Assembly: GCA_948144175.1 (NCBI GenBank)
Contig: CANXME010002535.1
Span: 124,001 to 188,000 of the forward strand
DNA from: Closterium sp. NIES-65
Taxonomy: Eukaryota > Streptophyta > Zygnematophyceae > Desmidiales > Closteriaceae
DNA length: 64,000 nucleotides
Direction: 5' to 3'
In this document: piece by piece, positions 1-9,341 of the stretch
How the letters are laid out: each line of letters begins with the position of its first letter
How positions within the stretch are numbered: position 1 is the stretch's first letter
Program-made: the position numbers and the translations under genes
The notes under the pieces: generated by a model
The model's database searches: none
What the model was told of the DNA's origin: nothing
The model's input: the letters and a program-made list of their open reading frames with translations, nothing else

Positions 1-40
1 CTCTCCATCCCTCCCTTCATCCTGACCTCACCCAATCATA

Positions 41-3000
41 GGTCCACCAACAAAGGGAGGTGGCCCTGATGGAGTACAAGCAGGTGCGGCCGCCTGCCAT
101 GGCGTTTGCATCATTCGACGACTACATGTGGGCGCACTCCATCCTCGACTCGCGCGCCTTCTCCGTCCCCATCAAGGAGCTCTCTGGCCTCGACCTTGAA
201 GTCGCCGCCGCGGGGGAATCTCAGGACTTGAGAGGCGGGAGTGAGGGGGATGAGAAGGAGAAGAGGAGGAGGGCGAGGGAGCGGCGGAGGGCGATGGCGA
301 ACGCACCGGGGGAGCTGGTGGAGGCGGTGAACGAGGCGGTGGGGGTGCTGCACGAGTCGCCCCGCCGTGTGGTGCGCGGCGTGGGCATGGCGCTTATTAC
401 TGCGGCCGAGCTGCTGGACCACCAAATCAACTCCTCCATTCAGTACAACGTGAGTGGTGGCTCACAGTGAGTGTGTGAGTGAGTGGCTGGTATAGTGTGG
501 CTTGCACACGATCAACGAGGCTGCGGGAGCAGGGTCATCCTCTGGCACAAGGGCAAGGGTGTCGCTCTTGCACCGGGCGAGCTGGAGAGGCGAGAGGCGA
601 TGGGGTGCTGCGCCTTTTGAGGCACCTTAAAAGTCCTTTTGAAGCGCCTCAAAAGTCCTTTTGCGGCCCCTCAAAAGGCGAGAGGCGACTGGGTGCTGCG
701 GCATTCGTCGCGCCGTGTGGTACTCACTGTAAGTGCTTTACTTTACCTTATATTTGGTACTCAGTATAAGTGTGTAACTCCAATTTTATGTGTGTTACTT
801 ACCATAAGTGTGTAGTTTTGTTCTCACTATATGTGCTTTACTATTATCTTTAGCACTCACTGTAAGTTCGTTAGTTAACCTTATGTTTGGTTCTCAGAGT
901 AAGTTCGTCCCGTCGTCACCCCCCCCTTCCCCGGGGGGCAAATCACGGACCACGCTGGGAACACAACACGCCATGCTCAACATCTCACGAGGCACAGAAG
1001 CGCACTTTGCTACAGCCTATGCTTCCCTTCGGACTCCCTCGTTTCCCCCTCCCCTCCCCTCTTCCCCCTCCTCCAGATAACACATCAATTTGAGTACATA
1101 GCCATGGTCAACGTCTCAGCAGGATCGGAGCTCGCCACATCGTACGGCCCCAAGACCAACGACCAGCTGCTCGCCACCTACGGCTTCGTTCTCGATGCCA
1201 ACCCCTTCGATGGCGCACCCCTCTTTGAGAACCTGACTGAGGCCGTGGGTGTGGTGGCGGCGCTGCTGGCGAATGGTGGGCGCGGAGTAGGGGGTAGGAG
1301 AGGGGAAGGGAGCGGGAAAGAAGGGGAGGGTGACGGTGGTGTGGTGGTTGGCGTGCTAGCAAGTGAAGGGGCGAGGGAGTTGGAGGAGATTGGGGGAGAA
1401 GGGGAGAGGAAAAGGGAGAGTGAGGTGTATTCGGGGGAGGTGTATCCGGGGGAGGTGGAGCTGAAGAGGGCTCTGGAGGAGATCTGGCTGACTGAAGAGC
1501 CGCCGGCTGCACAGGCAGCTGACGGTGCTGATGGTAGCAGCAGTGGTGGCAGTAGCAGTGGGGGTGAGGTTAGCACCAGCAGCAGCGGCAGCAATGGTGG
1601 CGACAGCACCAACAGCAGTGGCGGCAATGACGGCAGCAGCAGCAGCAGTAGCAGCAGCACCCCTCACGTCCCAACTCCCAGCAAATGGACACCCTCAGGA
1701 GCATCAGGCAAGGCTCTATACCGCGATCTGCTGAGGGTGGCAGCAAAAGCAGTAGCAGCGGTGGTGGCGGAGGGAGAGGATGGGAACTACACTGACGTGC
1801 TCAAAATGCCCCAGTATAACCTCAAGCAGCGCGTGAACGAGGCCGCGTGGAAGCGAGTGGGCAGGCGCAGCAAGGGGGAGAGGAGGAGGACGGGAGCCTC
1901 TGGGAGCGGCGGCGGTGGTGGTGCTTCTGGTGTTGCTGGTTCTGACGGTGGGCGTGGGGGTGATGGTGTGGAGGGAGAGAGTGGGGACGATGGGGAGGAT
2001 GAAGAGGTAGAGGGGAGGAAGAAAGATGAGAAGGAGAGGATGGCTGAAGAGCAGGAGGTGGCGGTGTGGGCGTATGGGGTAGTGGAGCCCACTCTCCTGG
2101 CGTCACTAGCAGCCATGTGGCACGTCGTGCACTACGAGCAAGGTGCGTACGTGGGTGAGAGTGTTCTCCGCTTACACTAGGTTCCGTGCATAGCACCTTA
2201 GAAAACTACGGTGTTTTTGGCTTCTCAAGAGTGTGGGCATACGGGATAGTGGTGCCCACTCTCCTGGCATCACTAGCAGCCGTGTGGCGCGTCGTGCACT
2301 ACGAGCAAGGTGAGTGTGCATGGTCAAGAGTGCTGCTCTTGAACAGTGGAGTCCCAGGTTGGAGCCATGTCTTTACGTGGCAGCCACTTGTCTAGCTAAA
2401 AGGTAAAAGTAGTTGGCACTTCGTGCACTACGAGCAAGGTGAGTGTGCATGGTCAAGAGTGCTGCTCTTGAACAGTCACTGTAAGGACTCTGCTGGGCTA
2501 GCAGCCATGCGGGACCTCGTGCATGTGAGCAAGGTGAGTACACTCGTCGTGAGCACCTTGGGCAGGTGCGCTGGCCGTGGCCTCTCTCGTCTTATGTCGA
2601 ATCCGTTGTTTGATTCTCTCTCAAAAACCAGATCATAAGCCAGGCGTGCTGTTCGTGGACCAGATCATTAGCCAGGCGTGCTGTTCGTGGACCAGATCAT
2701 TAGCCAGGCGTGCTGTTCGTGGACCAGATCATTAGCCAGGCGTGCTGTTCGTGGACCAGATCATTAGCCAGGCGTGCTGTTCGTGGACCAGATCATTAGC
2801 CAGGCGTGCTGTTCGTGGACCAGATCATTAGCCAGGCGTGCTGTTCGTGGACCAGATCATTAGCCAGGCGTGCTGTTCGTGGACCAGATCATTAGCCAGG
2901 CGTGCTGTTCGTGGACCAGATCATTAGCCAGGCGTGCTGTTCGTGGACCAGATCATTAGCCAGGCGTGCTGTTCGTGGACCAGATCATTAGCCAGGCGTG

Positions 3001-4605
3001 CTGTTCGTGGACCAGATCATTAGCCAGGCGTGCTGTTCGTGGACCAGATCATTAGCCAGGCGTGCTGTTCGTGGACCAGATCATTAGCCAGGCGTGCTGT
3101 TCGTGGACCAGATCATTAGCCAGGCGTGCTGTTCGTGGACCAGATCATTAGCCAGGCGTGCTGTTCGTGGACCAGATCATTAGCCAGGCGTGCTGTTCGT
3201 GGCCTCTCTCGTCTTACGCACGCTGCTGGCGTCGCTGGCAGCCATGCAGCATTTGATGCGCGCGCTTTTTGAGAATTGTCAAAAAACACATCTGATGCGC
3301 TGCTATTGAGAAAGGCAAGTATTGTGCTTCTTCTTAAAGAGGGCTGTTCTTGAACAGTCATCTTACGCACGCTACTGGCGTCGCAAGATACCATGTGGCA
3401 TGGCATCTGGTGCACTGCGCGCAATTGAGTGCATACATGAACTCTAGGCCTACGCACCCAGCTGGCGTCACTAGCAGCTATGTGGCGCATCATGCACTGC
3501 GAGCAAGGTGTGGGCATGCCTGGTCAAGAGTGCTGGCCCCTGTGCTGTACGGTTGGGGCGTCTCTTCCAACAACAGGACCTGCCTGCACTCCCTGCCACG
3601 CAGCTCGCCTTTGTCCTTCCTTCCCCCTTCCTCTCCTCCCCCTTTCCCCACCAGAGCCCAACTATGCTCAGCTGGTGCTTGGTTCTGTGCTGTATGGCTG
3701 GGGTGCATTTGCCAACAAAGTACCTACTTGAACCTCCTGCCAAAAATCTCCTCTCCCCTTCCCACCCCCCACCTTCCCCCTTTTCCCCACCAGAGCCCAA
3801 CTATTCTCAGCTGACGCTGGGCTGTGTGCTGTACGGTTGGGGCGTTTCTTCCAACAACAGGACCTCCTGGCACCTCCTGCCTATCAATCTGCCTTTTCCC
3901 ATCCCTCCCATGCCCCCCTCCCTTTTTTCCCCACCAGAGCCCAACTATGCTCAGCTGGCGCTGGGCTGTGTGCTGTACGGTTGGGGCGTCTCTTCCAACA
4001 ACAGGACCTGCCTGCACCTCCTGCCAAACTACTCCACCCTTATGCCTGCTGTGGTCGCCGCGGCCGACACCATTCATCTTCTAGCAGAGTACCGTCTGGC
4101 TCGGTACCCCACCACCATGGAAGAGGACAACACTGTGCTTCGGAAGCTGCAGTCCTGCCAAGCCTGGGGCAAAGGCTTGGCGGGAGGCTCGGCAGGAGAA
4201 GGAACAGCAGGGACGGGATTATCCGGGGAGGGTTCGAAATCCGGAAAGGAGGAGAGGGAGAACAGGGAGGATCGGAAGGTCGAGGAAAAGGGCAAGGGGG
4301 GAACGGAGGACAAAGTAGAGGACAGAGAAGAGGGCAAAGAGGCGAGGGGAAAGGAGGAGTTTCATGCGTGGTGTGTGCCTATCTTACCAGTGGTGGAGGA
4401 GCGGATGGTGCTGGTGAGGTACCGCCGGCACAAGAAGAAAGTGTTGCAATCCGTGGCATCCCGCCTCCACCGCACCTGCGTGCTCCCCTCCCTCACTGCT
4501 GCTCGTGCTGCTCCCCCCGGTGCTGGTCACGGTGCTGGTGGCTCGGACCGCACTGATTCGCCTGAAGCTGATCCAGCCGAAGCTGTGGTTGGGGAGATTG
4601 CGTAG
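41..4605 (+). CDS. SET-domain protein, Rubisco LSMT-like (5' end outside window)
   Basis: Three exons join in phase: 41-449, 1077-2142 and 3938-4605 (713 visible residues, stop at 4603-4605). The first exon opens after a pyrimidine tract and AG at 39-40, so the gene starts upstream. It encodes the SET-insert signature MWAHSILDSRAF and then AELLDHQINSS, which sits where the family has its NH motif. Exon 2 starts with EYIAMVNVSAGSELATSYGP and NDQLLATYGFV, the C-terminal part of a SET domain, followed by about 250 residues of Gly/Ser/Glu low complexity. Exon 3 has YPTTMEEDNTVL, typical of the LSMT substrate-binding domain. Known members methylate lysines, often in chloroplast proteins such as Rubisco or aldolase. 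Targeting and substrate cannot be judged without the N-terminus. The canonical NH is DH here, so activity is uncertain. Confidence 0.8.
450..1076 (+). other. intron 1 of SET gene with degenerate palindromes and a degenerate repeat
   Basis: GTGAGT donor at 450, pyrimidine-rich tract and CAG acceptor at 1074-1076; phase 0. At 603-690 there are three imperfect inverted motifs related to CTTTTGAGGCGCCTCAAAAG. At about 718-905 a degenerate repeat of roughly 36 bp carries CTCACTGTAAGT and variants, which resemble splice-donor sequence. No coding content was recognised. Confidence 0.7.
2229..2530 (+). repeat. partial copies of SET exon 2 3' edge, set 1
   Basis: At 2229-2312 the last about 80 bp of exon 2 (GTGTGGGCATACGGGATAG through GAGCAAG) are repeated, followed by a good GTGAGT donor. 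A second shorter copy begins near 2415 (CTTCGTGCACTACGAGCAAG then GTGAGT). A more diverged one lies at about 2497-2535. The sequence GTGCATGGTCAAGAGTGCTG follows each of the first two copies, so the duplicated block includes intron sequence beyond the donor. Confidence 0.85.
2641..3204. repeat. 32-bp minisatellite, about 18 copies
   Basis: The unit starts CAGGCGTGCTGTTCGTGGAC and recurs every 32 bp from 2641 to 3185 with almost no variation. The array is flanked on both sides by GTGGCCTCTCTCGTCTTA (about 2577 and 3199). It lies inside intron 2 of the SET gene. There are no unique spacers, so this is not a CRISPR array. Confidence 0.95.
3205..3540 (+). repeat. partial copies of SET exon 2 3' edge, set 2
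   Basis: Three further decayed copies of the CTGGCGTCACTAGCAGCCAT to GAGCAAG segment lie at about 3220-3265, 3368-3430 and 3460-3530, on the other side of the minisatellite. The last is followed by GTGTGGGCATG rather than a consensus donor. Confidence 0.75.
3530..3937 (+). repeat. tandem copies of SET exon 3 5' edge with acceptor sites
   Basis: The block CCCCACCAG / AGCCCAACTATGCTCAGCTG with its pyrimidine tract is present with exon starts at 3655, 3794 and 3938. A diverged piece without acceptor lies near 3540-3600 (GTGCTGTACGGTTGGGGCGT). Exon 3 proper continues only from the last copy. The copy at 3794 is 144 bp upstream of 3938 and stays open in the same frame, so its acceptor could add 48 residues. 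The copy at 3655 is out of frame. Confidence 0.85.
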
Positions 4606-5589
4606 GTGCCTGGTTTGGCTGGTGATCAGGTTGGAGTTGCTGGGAATAAGATCTAGGATAAGTAGCTTGGGGCTGACGAAGGGTGGCTGGTGACTGGGGG
4701 GTATGAGTTTCTTGAATGCTATCAAGTTGCAATGTAGTTATGTGAGTAGAGGGGAGAATGAGGTATGTGGTAGTAAGTTGGCACACCTGCTTCCGATACT
4801 GGAACAGTCTGCATATGCGCAATTGGAGCTAGAGTCTCATCTATGATTCCGCCACTAACAAAACCAACTAAAACGTTTTGAAGGCCCTCAAAGGCCAAAA
4901 TGGTCTTGAATTGTTGTACCATGTTAGATTATATGCGCCGTCACCAAATCACGATCTGCGAAGTGTTCGGTGTAATCCAGTCTGAATCAGTCAAAGTGCG
5001 TCAATAGCTCTTCCACGTCCTCCTTCCAATGGGAGAGGGTTGACCAAAGAAGACCTACCAGCCTACCAACTACCCTCGATCAGACTTGCTGGCGCCACTT
5101 CTGTTGCCACGTCGGCAAAGCGCAGCTTTTCGGGAGGGATGAGGGGACAAGTTTTGCGGGGCACGTCCAAACTACCATCCCATCCCATCCCATTCCACTG
5201 CTCCTTGCAATATAACAGGGTCTGGTGGTTGCGACCTAACCTAAACCTAACTATCCTTGCAGCTTCTCTTCAGCCACACCAGATATTCCGCTATTGCATT
5301 TTTCATTGCAAACAGCCAGCCTCGGTTTTCCCCGTGCGACAACCATTACATAAGAATCAGCGCGTCGCGAGAAACATCCGGAAGTTCCGCGCGTTGCGGA
5401 CGCTTAAAACGTTCGCGATTACCGCAGACTCCACGACTCGGCCCGCGACGAGCTCCCCCACCTCCCCTTTCGTTCTTCCCCTCTGTCATTGAGACGTCTC
5501 AAAAGTCTCAGTGTCGCATTCTCCCCGTACGCTGCTCGTCTCCTCGTTACCGCCCGCATTCCCGTCCTGCGCACGCGTCTCGCAGCACC
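4606..5589. other. intergenic region between SET gene and small secreted-protein gene
   Basis: Contains the presumed 3' UTR of the SET gene and the promoter/5' UTR of the next gene. Palindrome relatives are at about 4873-4890 (core GGCC) and 5491-5504 (TTGAGACGTCTCAA). No further gene is recognised. Confidence 0.6.
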
Positions 5590-7103
5590 ATGGTGAGCCC
5601 CAGCAGGCCTCGTTTTAGTCACATCTCGCTTCTAGATCCCTGAGGCGCCCCAAAAAACCATTACATGGCCTAGGCCGCGCTGTAGTCACGCCCCTGCGTT
5701 CTGGATAATTCGAGGCGTCTCATAACGCATTTTTCAGCCCGTTCTTGTCCGCTTTCATGCCCGTTTCATGTCCGTTTCATCTCTGTTTAATCTCCCTTCC
5801 CCCCATGTACCTCAGAAGGTGCACGCACCAGTACGGAATGGCCATTCCATGCCACGCCTCCTTCTCCTCTCCCTCCTCTGCACGGCGTTCCTACCCATCG
5901 GGATCGTCGCGCAATCTACGCTAGCAGAACAACGACTGTCGCAGGAAGGGGAAATCGCACGAAGAGACAGAACACTGCATAATATTAGTGTCATGGGTTC
6001 CGCGCTTCTTCCAAAGAGTCACCGACGAGCGTTGCTGCTGCGAGGAGGGGAGGGGATCGCGTCAATTGATTTGGATGCAGGTGCGACCCAGGTAGCACAT
6101 AGTGAAGGTGACTAACCGGGGAAGGTAGCATGTGGTCAAGGTCCCACCTTTTTTGTGCAAACGTCTGACGTCACGTCGTACCATAACACTACTCTTCCAC
6201 CTTGCTCCTCGTTATGCCATGCAGGTGCGTGTACCGAGCTGCCTTGTAATGAGTTGGTGAAGCGTCGGTGCAGAATCGTGGATCTGGGCAAAGGTGCCCT
6301 GTTTCTCTGTGGTAACCAGACCGATGGCGTTATAAGCGAAGGAAGCGACAGCACGATTGATACCGGTATTCCCTCCGTCACCCCCCACTGTTTCTCTTCC
6401 GTGTTCTCCCACCATTCCATTTCTCTGCATCCCCTGCTCTAACATTCCCCTTTTCTCGACCCTTGAGCATTCCCATTCCTATTCCACTCCCACTTCCCTT
6501 GCAAACACTCGTCGTTCTTCTCCTTTCTGACTGTTGACTCTCATATTCACTCACAAATCCCCTCAATTCCCCTCATCGTGTTCTTTTCCTAGCTCACTCA
6601 ACTGCGGTATAACCGTCACATTTATTCTCCTGATCCCGTATCTTTCTCCTTCTCTTCCCCCTTCTTTCAGCACGGACATCCACAAACGAGGCACAATCGG
6701 AGCCATGTTGCTATAACGGGGTGAAAATGACAATGGATGCTTACTTCAGTACAGTAAGCCATGCCCGTCCCTGCTCCTCTTTCCTTCACACTTCCCACCC
6801 GTTGTACCTATTCGACCCAAATGCTCATTTTTTTCCAAAGCATTCTAGCTTGAATTCTTATAATTTGTCTCCTGTCCTTTCTGGCAGATGATGGCAGCTG
6901 CACAATTACAACAAGAATCAAAGGAGCTCGATATGGAGGGGCAAAAATACGCCATGGAGATGAACCGTTACAAGAACTACCATGACCAATCTACCGGTAC
7001 ATCAATACCCATTATACTAAAGGCTTTTGCAATCATTGCCCGTGTGGGCATTTTGGCATGCTTTGTGCTCCACGTCCTGTGGCGCAGACAGCAACGTGAA
7101 TAA
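5590..7103 (+). CDS. putative secreted/type I membrane protein, family not recognised
   Basis: Proposed exons: 5590-5592 (ATG only), 5816-6080, 6225-6365, 6671-6753 and 6888-7103, all GT-AG and in phase (235 aa). The second exon gives MKVHAPVRNGHSMPRLLLL and a hydrophobic run ending near AQS, which looks like a signal peptide; translation could alternatively start at the in-frame ATG at 5849. The lumenal part has several Cys (CTELPCNELVKRRC, LFLCGN, EPCCYNG). A basic, Met/Gln-rich stretch precedes a C-terminal hydrophobic segment (IPIILKAFAIIARVGILACF) with a short basic tail WRRQQRE. I do not recognise the family and assign no function. A transposon is inserted 73 bp after the stop. The exon structure is inferred from phase and splice signals only. 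Confidence 0.6.
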
Positions 7104-7179
7104 CCTAGAGCTTATGGATTGTTGCAATATTTATGGGTTTGATTTCATTGATAAACTGATGTCAATCTCTCGTGTCTAA

Positions 7180-7216
7180 GGGTGCATTCCTGTGGAGACA
7201 CTTGTGTCTCAACCCC
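7180..7216. repeat. left terminal inverted repeat of Harbinger element
   Basis: Starts GGGTGCATTCC directly after TAA (7177-7179) and pairs with 40345-40381. Confidence 0.9.
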
Positions 7217-7652
7217 CGTTTTCCCAGATCGCGCCTGTAAATTTGCAAAATGTTGTGTCTCAAACAACCAATGAACCTCGACTCTGAGCGACAGATGGGA
7301 CCGGCCAGGTGGGCGCTTTCTATTGGTGGCCACCACTTGGATTGACCCCGCTGCTGTTTTCCCGCCGGGCATCCCAGTCCAAAAAAGCGCAACCCGCAAC
7401 GAATGTCGCGGCGGCTTCTAGCCACGGTGGATGGTGTTGCAAATGGGTCGAGTCGGGCATAACGGAAACACTACACTACACACACAGGCTTGTGTTCAAC
7501 TACAGCAGCAAACACTGGCACAAGTACAAAACCACCACCCCACTACCAGTCATAATGTGCCTCCCAGTCTAGCATCCATGGCACAGCCTCGCGACGTGCC
7601 CTTCCTCATGCGGCTGCTCGTCGCATGGGTCACGTTCTAGTACAGCATCTTC

Positions 7653-8874
7653 ATGGACGCCGTCTCCAGATCTGTCGGCGGCTTGCTGGAGGCGAACGTG
7701 TTCACCGAGGAAGTATCCTCGGCCTCTAGCTCGCATGGCTCCAACCTCACCGCCGAGCGGAAAAGGCGGTCAGGGCTTCGCCGGCGCAGGTACCAGTTGC
7801 TGCTAGAGGACCTGGAAGGCATGGGGGAGGGAGAATTCAGGGATTTATTTCGCATCAAACGCACTACATGCAGCCCTACGTTGACAGATACCTGATCACG
7901 CACGAGGTGGCATGCCTTGTGGCTATCAAATACCTGGCCAGCGGCATGACGTTTCGAGACCTGTCGGCAGTCTTCGGCCTGTCCAAGACGCTGTGCCACA
8001 CGCTGGTAGATGCGCTCCTCATGCACTTCCCGACGGCCTTCAAGCAGCAGTGGGTCCACTTCCCGACCCGTGACGACCTTGATGAGATGGCGGAGGAGTT
8101 CCGCGCCATCAAGGGAGTCCCTGCGGTGGTGGGGGCTATAGACGGCACACACATACACATGAAGGGGATGGAGGGGCACAGGCAAGAGTACTACACGCGC
8201 AAGTCATGCTACGCCGTGCAGCTGCAGATCACATGCGATGCTCGAGGCATCATTTGGGACTACTTGGTCGGATACCCGGGCAGTGCACACGATCAGAGGG
8301 TGTTCATGAAACGCGCGTTACACGAAAGGTTGCACAACGACGACATTGCGCCATACCAAATTGTGGGAGATGCTGCCTACCCACTCAGGGACTTCTGCTT
8401 GACCCCCTACATGCACCCCGTGAAGGCCTAATGGATGACTGGGAGCAGTGCTTCAACTACTGCCAAAGCGCTACGCGCATGGCAGTAGAGCGCTGCATCG
8501 GCGCATTCAAGGGCCGGTGGCGTCTATTCGCGGGCCGCAATGATTGCGTGCTCTGGCGCATTCTTGCAGGGGCGTCTTGTGGCGTCATCCTGCACAACAT
8601 GTGTGAAACGATGGGAGCGGTTACGCGCGTAAATGCGTCGTGGGCGAACTTGCCCCGAAACCGAGACCCGTGGTGCGCTCTTGCGCTTACGGGCCATGGC
8701 TACGGCTGGGAAGAAGGAACAAGAAACAGGAAGGAGAGAGAGCTGGGGTTTGTAGAACAAGAATGGACTGGGGCAGGGGAGTGCTGTATGCGTAGTTGGA
8801 ACGGTGTGATGGAAGTCGGGCAGGGATGTGTCATGAAGGTCGCATCAACCAGTCATCTGTCTGCCCGGGCAGGG
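7653..8874 (+). pseudogene. HARBI1-like DDE transposase, frameshifted
   Basis: Three reading frames are needed. At 7653-7865 there is an N-terminal part ending GEFRDLFRIKRTT. At 7868-8431 follow helix-turn-helix-like MTFRDLSAVFGLSKTLCHTLV and the catalytic core with VGAIDGTHIHMKG (first Asp) and GYPGSAHDQRVF (second Asp). After a +1 shift near 8425, the rest has RMAVERCIGAFKGRW (catalytic Glu) and ILHNMCE. The DDE residues survive but no single frame covers them, so it is not expected to be active. A 29-bp intron would also bridge the second break but would be unusually short. The downstream frame runs into the LTR that starts at 8875. Confidence 0.85.
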
Positions 8875-9018
8875 TGTTACGAATAGTGGTTAATGAAAAA
8901 CACTGTTGCGCACTCCTCACCGTAGCAAAGCCGAAGCACGCACTATCGAGAGTGAAGATGAAAAGGCAGAAGAAAGGCGAAGGGACAGACGGTTACGAGG
9001 AGCATCTGGACCGTCGGG

Positions 9019-9144
9019 TGTGAAAGAACGAGGAATGAATGAACTAGCAAGCAGGTGGGTACAAGTAGGAAAACCTAAAAGTGTTGTACCCCATATTGTC
9101 TACCCCACTACAGCCTACACAGACTATAGTATATGAGTTCGACA
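9019..9144 (-). repeat. 3' LTR of B1
   Basis: 126 bp, nearly identical to 14792-14916. The adjoining CACCCCCATAGGCAAAGTGG is shared by all four nested elements. Confidence 0.93.
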
Positions 9145-9341
9145 CACCCCCATAGGCAAAGTGGGGGAGAAGAAGAGGTCACAAGACCAATCAAGCAAAG
9201 CAAAGCAAGCTCAGGGTGGATCACAACGTCACCACACATTCCAAGCACAAGTTCAAGGCCACAAGGCCAGTTCACATGCAAGATAATATATAAAGGTAAA
9301 CAAGCAAGTGCAGGTATAGACAGATCACAGTACAAGCAAGG

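Larger units (their letters stand above)
2143..3937 (+). other. intron 2 of SET gene, built largely of exon-edge copies and a minisatellite
   Basis: Donor GTGCGT at 2143. The acceptor used in the model is at 3936-3937 and joins HYEQ to EPNYAQL in phase 1. Nearly all of this 1.8 kb intron is duplicated exon 2 or exon 3 edge plus a 32-bp minisatellite, annotated separately. An imperfect TTTTTGAGAATTGTCAAAAA hairpin lies at 3268-3287. Confidence 0.75.

Noticed and set aside
2641..3204. CRISPR-like regular repeats
   Set aside because: The 32-bp units are head-to-tail with no unique spacers, and the locus is a eukaryotic intron; it is a minisatellite.
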